Positions 1 to 8,737 of a stretch of DNA of 64,000 nucleotides are shown here, one piece after another. Within the stretch, counting starts at the first letter, position 1; each line of letters begins with the position of its first letter. The DNA lies in the NCBI RefSeq assembly GCF_023646285.1, contig NZ_JAMOKX010000001.1:186001-250000 (forward strand), in the 5' to 3' direction. The position numbers and the translations under genes were made by a program. The notes beneath the pieces were generated by a model that saw only the letters and a program-made list of their open reading frames with translations, was not told the DNA's origin and made no database searches. The DNA comes from Helicobacter colisuis. GTDB lineage: Bacteria; Campylobacterota; Campylobacteria; Campylobacterales; Helicobacteraceae.

Positions 1-1745
1 ACCTTTGATGATTCTTCTTGTGCGATTTTTAGTGCAGGTTCAAACTGCTGATTTTCATAAAGACAATCAAATAAATCTATTTTTCCTGATGAATCTAAAG
101 GGATTTTTTGTGCGTATAAATTCCCATAATATGCCGTATTCTTACAATCACGCTTAGCAATTGATTCTTGAGTGAGCACTCCAACTGATTGAAGCAATAC
201 AGAATCATCCTTTGGCAAAAGATCTCTCATTTCAAAAACTGCTTGATAATTTCCTATTTCATAAAGTGTTTGTGCTTTTTTTAGTAATGCTTCTTGCTCC
301 TCTGCTTTTCCTTTGTAAGTCTTAATCACATAATCATAATGCTCCAAACGCTTTGTGGCATTGCTTTCTTTGTCATTTAAGAGCAAGGAATCATCTAAAG
401 CTTGAATCTCCCTCTCTTCTTGAATATCTTTTGGTTTTTTAAGTAATAGTTGATAATATTGATGCGCTTTGGAGACATTACCCGCTTTATCATACCACTC
501 TGCCATATCTCTTAGCAAAGGACGATAATAAGGCAACGCATCATCGCTAAGTGATAAAAACATCACTTCTGCAACCTCTGCTGGAGTTTCATAAATTCCT
601 AGATCTGCCCATTTTTGCAATATTGCATAATGCTTTGGAATATCGTTTAAGAAATAATTTGGATTAGCATCAAGCACTTTTTTAAGATATTCTTCTGCCC
701 TTTTTTTGTCTCCCACTTCTTGATAATATTCTCCAAGCAACAAAGCTGCCAAAGAAGCAACTTCTAAATCTTGCGTTTGATCCAATACTGATTGATAAAG
801 CTCTAAAGGCATTTTTCTATCACCGCGCTCAAAAACTTTCTGTCCGTAGCTTAATCTTGCTAAAAGCTCACTTTTATCATTTTTGTATTCTTTGAAAATA
901 CGATCATAATAATAACTTGCTTCCTCAAAAAAATTCATCTTAGCATAGTTTTCCGCTAAAAGCAACAAAACTTCTGGAATATGAATATCTGCTGGATACG
1001 CGCTTAACCACGCCTTTCCTAAAGAAACAATTTCTTCATAGTTTTCCTCACCCCCAATGCCCTCTAAAGCTTTTAACTTCATAAAAAGCACATCGTGCTT
1101 AAAAATAGTTTCTGGGTAAATTTGTAGCATTTCATTAATTCTAGCTAAAGCCTCTTGATAAGATTTGTTTTTTAAAAGATTCTGAATTGCCAAAAAAGTG
1201 TCCTTATCTTGTCCAACTTCATTATCCATAGGACGCATTCCAAAATCTAAAACTCCAACTCTTGGATATGAAGAATCTCCATTAAAAGAAATAGGAAAAT
1301 TAAGCCCCTCATTCTCTTCCTCTTCTAAAAAAGGAATCTCACCCCCATAGCCAATAATTTGCCACTTACTAGATTTTTGAGCTTTTTCTTGAAAAATAGG
1401 CTTTGATGATAGCAAATCTTGACCCACATTAAAAAGCCTTATTTTATGTTTTGGGGTGATTCTCAAATAAAATCGCTCTTTTGTAATTTCTGGATTAATG
1501 CTAAAAAAAAGCGTGTTAGTTTTTGAAAAATGCGAAATGAGATTTGATTCAAATTCACAAACTATCTCTTCCACTTCTGATTCTCTATTGAGTTTTTCCT
1601 TGCAAGAAAAAGGCTCAGAATCAACAATATTTAAAACAGCAAAATCTCTTGAATCTTCTCTTCCACTATTAACATAAAACTCCAAACTAAAGGTGAAATC
1701 CACCCCCAACAGCAGCAAAAGAGTAATTTTTTTAATAATCTTCAT
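1..1745 (-). CDS. pflA: PflA-like flagellar motor TPR protein, N-terminal 581 residues (C-terminus outside window)
   Basis: This reading frame starts at ATG 1745 and stays open to the left edge, so only the N-terminal part is visible. It begins with a signal-like segment (MKIIKKI followed by a run of leucines), then a beta-rich N-terminal region and, from about residue 160, helical repeats of tetratricopeptide type (NEMLQIYPET, ALEGIGG, LLLLAENYAKMNFFEEA, YYQEVGDKKRAEEYLKKVL). This architecture fits PflA, a periplasmic scaffold of the epsilonproteobacterial flagellar motor needed for rotation rather than assembly. What I see is an exported TPR protein; the name PflA is inferred from resemblance and order of domains. 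It has its own promoter and is not fused to the operon upstream. Another exported TPR protein remains possible. Confidence 0.68.
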   Translation of the reverse strand, partial: MKIIKKITLLLLLGVDFTFSLEFYVNSGREDSRDFAVLNIVDSEPFSCKEKLNRESEVEEIVCEFESNLISHFSKTNTLFFSINPEITKERFYLRITPKHKIRLFNVGQDLLSSKPIFQEKAQKSSKWQIIGYGGEIPFLEEEENEGLNFPISFNGDSSYPRVGVLDFGMRPMDNEVGQDKDTFLAIQNLLKNKSYQEALARINEMLQIYPETIFKHDVLFMKLKALEGIGGEENYEEIVSLGKAWLSAYPADIHIPEVLLLLAENYAKMNFFEEASYYYDRIFKEYKNDKSELLARLSYGQKVFERGDRKMPLELYQSVLDQTQDLEVASLAALLLGEYYQEVGDKKRAEEYLKKVLDANPNYFLNDIPKHYAILQKWADLGIYETPAEVAEVMFLSLSDDALPYYRPLLRDMAEWYDKAGNVSKAHQYYQLLLKKPKDIQEEREIQALDDSLLLNDKESNATKRLEHYDYVIKTYKGKAEEQEALLKKAQTLYEIGNYQAVFEMRDLLPKDDSVLLQSVGVLTQESIAKRDCKNTAYYGNLYAQKIPLDSSGKIDLFDCLYENQQFEPALKIAQEESSK

Positions 1746-1770
1746 TGCATTCCAAAAATTTTGATTTCAC

Positions 1771-1776
1771 ATTATA
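1771..1776 (-). promoter_or_regulatory. -10 element of the pflA-like gene
   Basis: On the minus strand a perfect TATAAT lies 26 bases upstream of the start codon at 1745. No convincing -35 hexamer and no sigma-54 (GG-N10-GC) or sigma-28 flagellar promoter is visible, so this flagellar gene looks transcribed by the vegetative sigma factor. Confidence 0.5.
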
Positions 1777-1809
1777 CTTTTTTTGCACTAAATTTTTTAT
1801 CAAACCTTT

Positions 1810-2934
1810 TTATCCTACCACAAATTTAAAATGAGTAATCTCTGATCTTGCCAAAATCCGCATCGGAGGTCCCCAAAAACCCGTTCCACGATTCACATAA
1901 ACTTTAGTTTTTGTAGAGTGTTGATACAACCCTGCTAGATAAGGCTGATCAATCATCACTAAAAAGCGAAAAGGGGAAATCTGCCCTCCATGAGTATGTC
2001 CGCTTAAAATCAAATCCACACTTTTAGAATCATCAACTTCCAAAGCAAATTTTGGCTGATGTGCCAACAAAATTGTAGGCAAAGAATCATCTCTTTTATC
2101 TAAAGCCTTTGTTAAATCTGGCTCCAATACCCCCACTCTTCTACCAAATAAATCATAAACCCCAGCTAAATTCACCAATTTTTTACCATTTTTTACCAAA
2201 ACAATATTTTCATTTTCCAAAACGCGTATCCCATAGCCCTTAAGCGTTGCTAATAACTCGCCAATATTATGAAAAAATTCGTGATTCCCTGTTACAAAAT
2301 ACACTCCAAGTGGTGCTTTAAGCTTTGATAATTCCTCCATTGCCCTAGGAACATTAGAAACTTCCGTATCAATAATATCTCCAGTTAAAAAAACAACATC
2401 TGCTCCTAGAGAATTAACCTGATTTACAATCTTTCTCACAATATTTTCTTCAATCAATCCTCCAATATGCAAATCACTAACCTGCACCGCACTAAAGGGC
2501 GTTTTAAGATTTTTTAAGGGGAGATTAATTTGCTCTACTTTTGGCTGCATTCCACCCTCAATCAAACCAAACCCCAAATATCCTCCTGCAAAAAATCCGC
2601 TAAAAACATTGATTCCATTGCGTAAGAATGTCCGCCTCTTTTTGCTAAAATAGGGTATTAAAGATAAAGGCTGATAAAGCAAACTTGCTACTAATAAAAT
2701 AAACCCAACTCCAATAGAAAGTGAAACCAAAAAATATAAACTTTGTGGCATATTCCAATAATAACGCCCCAAAAAGTAGCACACAACACCTAGATAATTA
2801 GCTATTAAAAAATATTTGAAAACCAAGAGTGGAATCTTAGGTTTAATGATTCTTTTAATAAAGAAAAAATAAATAAAAAAATGAAAAATCAAAAAAACTG
2901 ATAATACAATAAGAGGAAACATTTTCATTCCCAT
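1810..2934 (-). CDS. Membrane-anchored metallophosphoesterase (YkuE/calcineurin-like)
   Basis: Predicted metal-dependent phosphoesterase. The N-terminal 125 residues carry several hydrophobic membrane segments (about 6-26, 41-57, 66-90) and then a twin-arginine-like RRTFLR at 101-106 before another hydrophobic stretch. The catalytic domain follows with all standard metal motifs: SDLHIGG, LTGDIID, GNHEF, AHQP and SGHTHGGQ. The substrate cannot be told from sequence; relatives act on phospholipid or nucleotide phosphates. It overlaps the end of the gene upstream, so it is the last gene of the rppH-lysC-hobA-holB-folP operon. Starts at 2934, 2928 (ATGA overlap with the upstream stop) or 2922 are all possible. 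Confidence 0.85.
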   Translation of the reverse strand: MGMKMFPLIVLSVFLIFHFFIYFFFIKRIIKPKIPLLVFKYFLIANYLGVVCYFLGRYYWNMPQSLYFLVSLSIGVGFILLVASLLYQPLSLIPYFSKKRRTFLRNGINVFSGFFAGGYLGFGLIEGGMQPKVEQINLPLKNLKTPFSAVQVSDLHIGGLIEENIVRKIVNQVNSLGADVVFLTGDIIDTEVSNVPRAMEELSKLKAPLGVYFVTGNHEFFHNIGELLATLKGYGIRVLENENIVLVKNGKKLVNLAGVYDLFGRRVGVLEPDLTKALDKRDDSLPTILLAHQPKFALEVDDSKSVDLILSGHTHGGQISPFRFLVMIDQPYLAGLYQHSTKTKVYVNRGTGFWGPPMRILARSEITHFKFVVG

Positions 2935-3911
2935 GAACGCCTAGATTCTTTAATTAAGACATTAAATTGCTGGATTAATATGGGATTGCTTGAAATATCA
3001 AAACTTAACACAATACGCCTTACATCTCGCTCATCAAGCTTATCTAATGCTTCTTTTACCGCACTACTAAACTCATATTCATCTTCGCTTACAATAGCTT
3101 CCCCAATTTGCTTAGTGAATTTTTTAATCAAACTTTTCTCTTCTTTTTCTCTTTCTTTATCTTCTAGCAGAACCCTTTCAATATGTTGCAAAACCTGCCT
3201 TTTTTTCTTTTTTAAATCAGGTCTTTTATAAGCATTAGTTAGCTTCATAATCCTCTCTATAATCTTATTTTTTTCTTCCTCATCTTCATAATACACTTCA
3301 TAATTTTCATACAGAGAATCAGGAAAATAATCTTTAATGATTCCATATTTTATTTGAGCTATTTTACTTAGACTTTCTTTTTCTTTTTGATTTTCTAAAA
3401 CCTGTATTGTTTCTCGCAAAAATTGAATATCCTCTCGCCTAGATCCATAAAACTTCATTTGCTCCATTCTCTCTTGCTGCGGATAATCTTCAAATAATTT
3501 TTCTAAGGTATCTAATAACTTTTCTTGGTAAGCTCGATAAGCTAATTCTACAATACGCGTAACTTGCTTGTATCTCCCATCTCTAATTTGTGTCAAAACT
3601 AATTCTATTGTTTCATGCAATCCATATTGTGCAAAGATTTTCTCAACACTTCCATACAAACCCTTAAAATCAATAATTTCACCGCTAATTGCAAGGTGAA
3701 TTTCTGCTAATTGTGCTTCAATTAAAGCTTCATTATCTTCAATCACATTCTCAGTTTGCTTATCTTCCTTGGCTAATTGCATATAATTCAAAATTGCTTG
3801 CTTACTTTCTTTTTTAAACAATTTAATTAAATCATTTAAAGGCATTGCTTCTAATGAATCTTTAGAATGTCCGTGCTTCCCTAATTGCCAAATTAGCTCT
3901 TTTCTCTCCAT
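2925..3911 (-). CDS. Conserved hypothetical protein, charged and helical (HP1233-like position)
   Basis: I do not recognise a functional domain. The product (328 residues from ATG 3911) is very rich in Glu and Lys, with long predicted helices and coiled-coil character around residues 120-300 (for example EEEEKNKIIERIMKL and LEDKEREKEEKSLIKKF). There is no signal peptide or membrane segment, so it should be cytosolic. The ATG at 3911 overlaps the folP stop in a TAATG arrangement, which favours it over the upstream TTG at 3929. A gene of unknown function occupies the same place after folP in H. pylori (recalled, not searched). Its conserved linkage to folP, holB and hobA is the only functional clue. 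Confidence 0.8.
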   Translation of the reverse strand: MERKELIWQLGKHGHSKDSLEAMPLNDLIKLFKKESKQAILNYMQLAKEDKQTENVIEDNEALIEAQLAEIHLAISGEIIDFKGLYGSVEKIFAQYGLHETIELVLTQIRDGRYKQVTRIVELAYRAYQEKLLDTLEKLFEDYPQQERMEQMKFYGSRREDIQFLRETIQVLENQKEKESLSKIAQIKYGIIKDYFPDSLYENYEVYYEDEEEKNKIIERIMKLTNAYKRPDLKKKKRQVLQHIERVLLEDKEREKEEKSLIKKFTKQIGEAIVSEDEYEFSSAVKEALDKLDERDVRRIVLSFDISSNPILIQQFNVLIKESRRSWE

Positions 3912-5041
3912 TACTGCAATGCGCTCCAAACTTTAAGGGCTTGTATATGCTCTTTGGTATCATGACATCTTATGATGCTTGCTCCATTTTTTAGCGATTC
4001 TAGATGGATTGCCAAACTTCCTGCCAATCGCTCTACCACATCACAAGGGGTGATTTTATCTATCATAGATTTCCTTGAAGCCCCTACAAGCAAAGGATAG
4101 CCAAAATGTGCAAAATGCTCAAGATTTCTAATTAATTCACAATTATGCTCCAAAGTCTTGCCAAATCCAATCCCTATATCTAAAATAATTTTTTTAACAT
4201 TATGCTTTAGTAATGCCTCAATTTGCTGCTTAAAAAAGTTATCAATCTCACAAAATAAATTCTTATAATGAGGATTCTTTTGCATTTCTTTTGGATTTCC
4301 TTGCATATGCATCACCACACATTCGCAATCATAATCCCCAACCACTTCAATCATTTTAGGATTTTGGAATCCAGTAATATCATTTACCATAGCAAAACCA
4401 TTTTTTAAGCAATAATCCGCCACTTCTGGTGTATAAGTATCAATACTAAAGGCTATGCGCTCATAAATTTTTTCGCAGGCAATAAAATCCGCAATAGGCT
4501 TAATGCGCGCCATCTCTTCTTCCCTGCTAACCCACTCACTTCCAGGACGCGTAGAGGCTCCCCCAATATCAATAATATCCACTCCTTCTTCTATCATTTC
4601 AAAAATCCGCTCATAGGCTTCTTGAGTGCTTTTTTGCGAATCTTTATAAAAACTATCAGGAGTAGCATTAATAATGCCCATAATTTTTGGCTTAAAATTC
4701 TTTCTTTGCCAATGTTTCTCTAGACTTTCTGCAACTTTTTTTAATCCAAAAGGCTGAATCTTTAGCTTTTTAAGCAACACTTTACTTTGTGCTTTATTAA
4801 GCATTAAGATTCCATTATAAGTATCTTGTTGATATAAAATAGCATCTTTAGGAAGCGCAAAATCTCCACCACAAGCCAAAGCTTCCTGTTTTAAAATCTG
4901 TGCTGCAGGAGTTTTTAAATTATAAACATAAAAACAATCTGTTTGTATTTTGTTTTTCATGATCCCAAAACCAATCTCCTCGCAACCTAGCTCTTTTAGC
5001 TCTTTTAATGGATTATTCAAAGCCTTGATAAAAGTTTCCAT
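3911..5041 (-). CDS. folP: Dihydropteroate synthase with N-terminal extension (bifunctional FolP type)
   Basis: Makes dihydropteroate from pterin pyrophosphate and p-aminobenzoate in folate synthesis. The C-terminal 250 residues have the DHPS signatures: MGIINATPDSF, DIIDIGGASTRPGSEW, MVNDITGF, LDIGIGFGKT, VGASRKS and the final RCHD. The protein is 376 residues, about 100 longer than ordinary DHPS, owing to an N-terminal domain of about 115 residues. In H. pylori the equally long enzyme was reported to be a flavin-dependent bifunctional dihydropteroate synthase/dihydropteroate reductase, which fits organisms lacking folA. No folA is visible here. It lies 22 bases after holB and overlaps the next gene. 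The reductase role is inferred from family knowledge. Confidence 0.93.
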   Translation of the reverse strand: METFIKALNNPLKELKELGCEEIGFGIMKNKIQTDCFYVYNLKTPAAQILKQEALACGGDFALPKDAILYQQDTYNGILMLNKAQSKVLLKKLKIQPFGLKKVAESLEKHWQRKNFKPKIMGIINATPDSFYKDSQKSTQEAYERIFEMIEEGVDIIDIGGASTRPGSEWVSREEEMARIKPIADFIACEKIYERIAFSIDTYTPEVADYCLKNGFAMVNDITGFQNPKMIEVVGDYDCECVVMHMQGNPKEMQKNPHYKNLFCEIDNFFKQQIEALLKHNVKKIILDIGIGFGKTLEHNCELIRNLEHFAHFGYPLLVGASRKSMIDKITPCDVVERLAGSLAIHLESLKNGASIIRCHDTKEHIQALKVWSALQ

Positions 5042-5063
5042 TTAACAAATCTCCTTTAGCGCC

Positions 5064-5699
5064 CTATACCTTGATATTTTGTTGCATTTTTTCTTTCTTT
5101 TTGTTAAGAATCATCAAAAGTAAAACCAAGAAAATATGCTGAATCCTTTCATAATGTCCAGCCCAAAACAAAGCCTCTTCAAAAAGCTGCATTTCTTTTA
5201 AATTGAAGTTTAAGCCTTCTTTAATACAATCTAAATATAAACTCTGAATTTCAATTTTAAGCTGTGTTGGATTTGTGCCAAATTCTTTAGATTTTTCTTT
5301 TAAAAAAGGATAAATATCTCTTAAAGAAAGAGTGCTAATTGACAAAGAAAAGGGTGAAAGCTTTTCTTTTTTAATCCGATTAACAATTGGCATTCTTGAA
5401 CGAATAGTGGGAATAAGTTGAGATTTCATTCTTGCAAAAAGCACAAAATAAACCTGATTGGGTGGCTCTTCTAAAATTTTCAAAAGTGCATTTTGCGCAT
5501 AGATATTAAAAGAATTTGCCGCAATCAATACTAATTTATAGCTAGATGCTGCAATATAACTCTCATCAATAATCTCTCTTGCCAACTCAATACCTAATTC
5601 CTCAGCACAGAAAAGTCGGCAATTTTGAGGGTTCTCACTCTCGTAATGTTGATTTGCAACTGCAATAGGATCATTGACCAACAAAATATGATTTTGCAT
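5064..5699 (-). CDS. holB: DNA polymerase III delta' subunit
   Basis: Clamp-loader subunit of the replicative polymerase. The short protein (211 residues from ATG 5699) keeps the delta' core: LVLIAANSFNIYAQNALLKILEEPP corresponds to the family's NALLKxLEEPP region, followed by an IRSRM sensor-like motif. No Walker A motif or zinc-binding cysteines are seen; delta' subunits generally do not hydrolyse ATP. A longer frame begins at 5738, but it would overlap hobA by 38 bases, whereas ATG 5699 follows the hobA stop by one base and has GGA upstream, so I prefer 5699. The position directly after hobA matches H. pylori HP1230-HP1231. Confidence 0.85.
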   Translation of the reverse strand: MQNHILLVNDPIAVANQHYESENPQNCRLFCAEELGIELAREIIDESYIAASSYKLVLIAANSFNIYAQNALLKILEEPPNQVYFVLFARMKSQLIPTIRSRMPIVNRIKKEKLSPFSLSISTLSLRDIYPFLKEKSKEFGTNPTQLKIEIQSLYLDCIKEGLNFNLKEMQLFEEALFWAGHYERIQHIFLVLLLMILNKKKEKMQQNIKV

Positions 5700-5700
5700 T

Positions 5701-6246
5701 TTATTCCATTGTAATTTGTCCAAACAAAGCCGCTTCAATGGTTAGATTAAAGATTCGATACATTTGCATTAATTTAATATCCACCAAAGGATCAGTTGAT
5801 TGCAAAGTAAAGCTATTTTGCAATTCAGTGTCAAAAATCCACAAAAAGCAATCCTCATGACTCAAAGCAAGTTTAGCGCGCAAGGCATCATTTTTGCCAA
5901 CATACCAAAAGAAATAACCTTGAGAAAAAATATTATTCAAATAATCACTAATTAAAAGCACTTCTGAATCATCTTGCTGATTCTTATCAATTTGAGGGAA
6001 GAGCGCATTAATGCTTACAACAGGGACATAAGGGCGATTATTAGTTCTATTAATAGAAAAAATCACATAATGCGCAAACCACTCCCTATCTCTATCAGTA
6101 ATCAAAATCATACTCTCACCATTAAAGATTCTTTGCAGGGCGCGTTTAATGAGTGGAATCCACTCAAACTTGCGCTCTTCAAGCCAAGTAGGGCGACTAG
6201 CATCATGCCTTAGAATCTGCGTAGTCCAGCTAACAATATCTTGCAT
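5701..6246 (-). CDS. hobA: HobA, DnaA-binding regulator of chromosome replication initiation
   Basis: HobA is an epsilonproteobacterial protein that forms a tetramer, binds DnaA domain I and promotes DnaA assembly on oriC; it is a structural counterpart of E. coli DiaA. The 181-residue length, the N-terminal WLEERKFEWIPL region, the MILITDRDREWFAHYV core and SINALFPQID are consistent with the family. The start ATG overlaps the lysC stop codon (TAATG), and the gene is followed immediately by holB. Both position and length match H. pylori hobA. Alternative annotations would simply be 'hypothetical', as there is no enzymatic motif. Confidence 0.85.
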   Translation of the reverse strand: MQDIVSWTTQILRHDASRPTWLEERKFEWIPLIKRALQRIFNGESMILITDRDREWFAHYVIFSINRTNNRPYVPVVSINALFPQIDKNQQDDSEVLLISDYLNNIFSQGYFFWYVGKNDALRAKLALSHEDCFLWIFDTELQNSFTLQSTDPLVDIKLMQMYRIFNLTIEAALFGQITME

Positions 6247-7451
6247 TATTTATCTAATTGATACACACTATGGAGAGTTCTAATGGCTAATTCTGCATAT
6301 TTTAAGCGAATCACCATTGAAATTTTAATCTCGCTTGTGCTAATCATCATAATATTAATATTATCTTCTGCTAAAGCTTGGAATGCTCTTGCAGCCACTC
6401 CACTATGAGATTTCATACCCACGCCCACAATGGAAACCTTTGCAATATCTGAATCATAATCAATACTCTCCACACTTCCTTCAAATGCTTTTAAAACGCG
6501 TTTTGTGTTTTCAAGCTCCACTTCTGGAATTGTAAAATCTAAATCTGTCTTGCCATCTCTGCCAATTGTTTGCACAATCATATCAACATTGATATTTGCC
6601 TCACTCAAAGCCCCAAAAATTTCTGCTGCAATCCCCGGTCTATCTTCTACATTGCAAATGCTTACTCTTGCTTGATTTTTATCTAATGCGATTCCGCTAA
6701 CAATTGGATGTTCCATAATTTCTTCTTCCTTTGTAATTAATGTGCCTTCATTGTAATTAAAACTACTTCTTGTAACTAAATTAACATTGAGTTTTTTTGC
6801 CATTTCAACTGAACGATTTAATAAAACTTTAGCTCCCATTGAAGCAAGCTCCAACATTTCATCATAGCTAATTTTATCTATCTTTTTTGCCTTAGGTTCA
6901 ATTCTTGGATCGGTGGTATAAACTCCATCAACATCTGTGTAAATCTCACACAAATCTGCTTGCAATGCTCCAGCAAGTGCCACTGCAGAGAGATCGCTCC
7001 CTCCCCTACCTAGCGTGGTTACCTCGCCTTTTTCTGTAACCCCTTGGAACCCTGCTACCACAACAATATAATCTTTAGCTAGTAGCTCATTGAGATAGGT
7101 TGTATCAATTTCTTCAATTCTTGCTTTGGTATGCGAAGTGTCTGTAACAATCCCTGCTGCACGACCACTCAAAGAAATTGCTTTATAGCCCATTTCCTCT
7201 AAAGCAATAGCCAAAAGTGCGCTTGTAACTCTCTCACCTGCGCTAAGCACCATATCCACTTCCCGCTCTTTTGGGAGTCTTGAGAAAAACTTCGTATAGC
7301 CCAATAGCTTATCAGTCTCTCCACTCATAGCAGAAACCACTACAACAAGGCTATTCCCCTTTTCTTTTGATTCCACGACACGCTTGGCGACATTTTGAAT
7401 CCTTTCGCAATCACCAACGCTAGTGCCACCATATTTTTGAACAATTAGCAT
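6246..7451 (-). CDS. lysC: Aspartate kinase
   Basis: Phosphorylates aspartate as the first step to lysine, diaminopimelate, threonine and methionine. The N-terminal kinase domain shows KYGGTSVGD at residues 5-13, GRGGSDLSAVALA and the VYTTDPR motif. Two ACT regulatory domains follow from about residue 260 (VEDRPGIAAEIFGALSEANI and VGVGMKSHSGVAARAFQALA), the arrangement of lysine/threonine feedback-inhibited enzymes. Length 401 is normal. Start and stop codons overlap rppH upstream and hobA downstream, so translation is probably coupled. Confidence 0.96.
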   Translation of the reverse strand: MLIVQKYGGTSVGDCERIQNVAKRVVESKEKGNSLVVVVSAMSGETDKLLGYTKFFSRLPKEREVDMVLSAGERVTSALLAIALEEMGYKAISLSGRAAGIVTDTSHTKARIEEIDTTYLNELLAKDYIVVVAGFQGVTEKGEVTTLGRGGSDLSAVALAGALQADLCEIYTDVDGVYTTDPRIEPKAKKIDKISYDEMLELASMGAKVLLNRSVEMAKKLNVNLVTRSSFNYNEGTLITKEEEIMEHPIVSGIALDKNQARVSICNVEDRPGIAAEIFGALSEANINVDMIVQTIGRDGKTDLDFTIPEVELENTKRVLKAFEGSVESIDYDSDIAKVSIVGVGMKSHSGVAARAFQALAEDNINIMMISTSEIKISMVIRLKYAELAIRTLHSVYQLDK

Positions 7452-7924
7452 TACAAATACCCCTTTCTTTTAAAATATTCTAAGACTTGACGATAAACCG
7501 GACGCTTAAAATAAGTAATATGACTAAATAAATCCTCAAATGTTACAAATTTATACTCATCAAACTCTGGCTCCTCTGTGTTAATGTCTATAATTCCATT
7601 TTCTTGTAAGCGCACCAAGAAATACTTTTGTATCTGTCCATCATAAGGATACATTCGCTTTACAACAGAGGGCGGAAAATCATAACTAATCCACTCTGGA
7701 TATTCTGCAACAATATCCACTTTATCTGTTCCAATCTCTTCCTTAAGCTCACGAAACAAAGCTTCTCTAGGCGTCTCTGATTTATCAATTCCGCCTTGCG
7801 GGAATTGCCACGCATTCTTAACATCTGTGCGACTTGCGATAAAAACCTCACAAGTTAATGGATATTTTGGAGAAAGTATGATAGCAGCAACATTGGGTCG
7901 ATAAGTTTTTGTTTCTTTTCTCAC
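7451..7924 (-). CDS. rppH: RNA pyrophosphohydrolase (Nudix)
   Basis: Removes pyrophosphate from 5'-triphosphorylated RNA and can hydrolyse dinucleoside polyphosphates. The full Nudix box is present ([22 protein letters not shown]), as is the family opening [12 protein letters not shown] and WQFPQGG. I choose GTG 7924 rather than the TTG at 7945, because AGGAG sits seven bases before the GTG and the protein then begins close to YRPNVAA as in relatives, giving 157 residues. First gene of the lysC-hobA-holB-folP operon. H. pylori HP1228, formerly called invasion protein InvA, is the counterpart. Confidence 0.92.
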   Translation of the reverse strand: MRKETKTYRPNVAAIILSPKYPLTCEVFIASRTDVKNAWQFPQGGIDKSETPREALFRELKEEIGTDKVDIVAEYPEWISYDFPPSVVKRMYPYDGQIQKYFLVRLQENGIIDINTEEPEFDEYKFVTFEDLFSHITYFKRPVYRQVLEYFKRKGYL

Positions 7925-8002
7925 CAAATAACTCCTATAAGTCAAAATATTTTTAAAATAATAATTGAAATGTTTTTAAAGAGTTTTTAAATGCAGTAAA
8001 TA

Positions 8003-8036
8003 TTAAGTCAAAATTTTATAGAATTCCAAGACTTAA
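8003..8036. promoter_or_regulatory. Inverted repeat TTAAGTC-N20-GACTTAA, candidate operator
   Basis: A perfect 7-base inverted repeat (8003-8009 and 8030-8036) lies in the 165-base gap between divergent rppH and the TetR-type regulator. Position and symmetry suit an autoregulatory operator for the regulator; that function is inference. Confidence 0.4.
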
Positions 8037-8089
8037 AGTAAAAATAGATTTTAAATAACATTTAAATTTTAGCTTTCTAAAGGAATGTT

Positions 8090-8737
8090 TTGGGAGCACA
8101 AAGACTTGCAAGAGGCGCTCAAGAAAAATATCAAAAAACACTTAATATTGCCTATCAACTTTTTTTGAAATACGGCTATGAAAAAACTAGCTTACAAATG
8201 ATCATCAAAGAAAGTGGTGGTTCTTTAGCGACTATTTATAAACTTTTTGGAAATAAAAGGAATCTTTTTCAAAAGGTCATTGAACAAGAAAATAGCGATT
8301 TTTTTCAATCTTTAGCAGAGCATTTTACGCAAGTAGAGCAGTCTGAACTTTGTTTGCAAGATTTTCTTATTTTCATTGGGAAAAAACTTCTTAGTGAAAT
8401 TTTCACACCAGAAACCATTGCGCTAAACCGCCTTATTTTTGTTGAAGGTTATAATGATTCAGAGTTGTTACAGACTTTTCAAGTTTCGTGTGTTGATAAA
8501 ATTCTTTCTTATTTTTCAAAATGCCTTGAAACTTATGCTAAAAGGGAAAAAATCTACATTCAAAACTTACAAGAAGATGCAAAATTTTGCATTGATCTTA
8601 TTGTCAGTCCTTATTTATTGCATTCTCTTTTAGATTCTAATTACATTCCCCCAAACAATGAAGAAACAGAAAGAATCGCAAGAAAAGCTGCACATGTATT
8701 TTTGCTTTATCTACAACACAACAAGGAGACATTATGA
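8090..8737 (+). CDS. TetR/AcrR-family transcriptional regulator
   Basis: DNA-binding repressor candidate of 215 residues. The N-terminal helix-turn-helix covers about residues 17-62 (AYQLFLKYGYEKTSLQMIIKESGGSLATIYKLFGNKRNLF), a typical TetR recognition module; the C-terminal ligand domain is not classifiable. The N-terminus resembles CmeR, the Campylobacter repressor of the CmeABC efflux pump, but no pump is adjacent. The start is TTG 8090, supported by AAAGGA five bases upstream; the nearby ATG at 8085 is out of frame. It overlaps gatC by four bases (ATGA), so it is read in one transcript with gatC and ung. The inverted repeat upstream may be its operator. Confidence 0.9.
   Translation: MGAQRLARGAQEKYQKTLNIAYQLFLKYGYEKTSLQMIIKESGGSLATIYKLFGNKRNLFQKVIEQENSDFFQSLAEHFTQVEQSELCLQDFLIFIGKKLLSEIFTPETIALNRLIFVEGYNDSELLQTFQVSCVDKILSYFSKCLETYAKREKIYIQNLQEDAKFCIDLIVSPYLLHSLLDSNYIPPNNEETERIARKAAHVFLLYLQHNKETL

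Noticed and set aside
7925-7945. TTG start at 7945 for rppH
   Set aside because: The AGGAG ribosome-binding site lies inside that extension and is correctly spaced from GTG 7924; the extension also goes beyond the family N-terminus.
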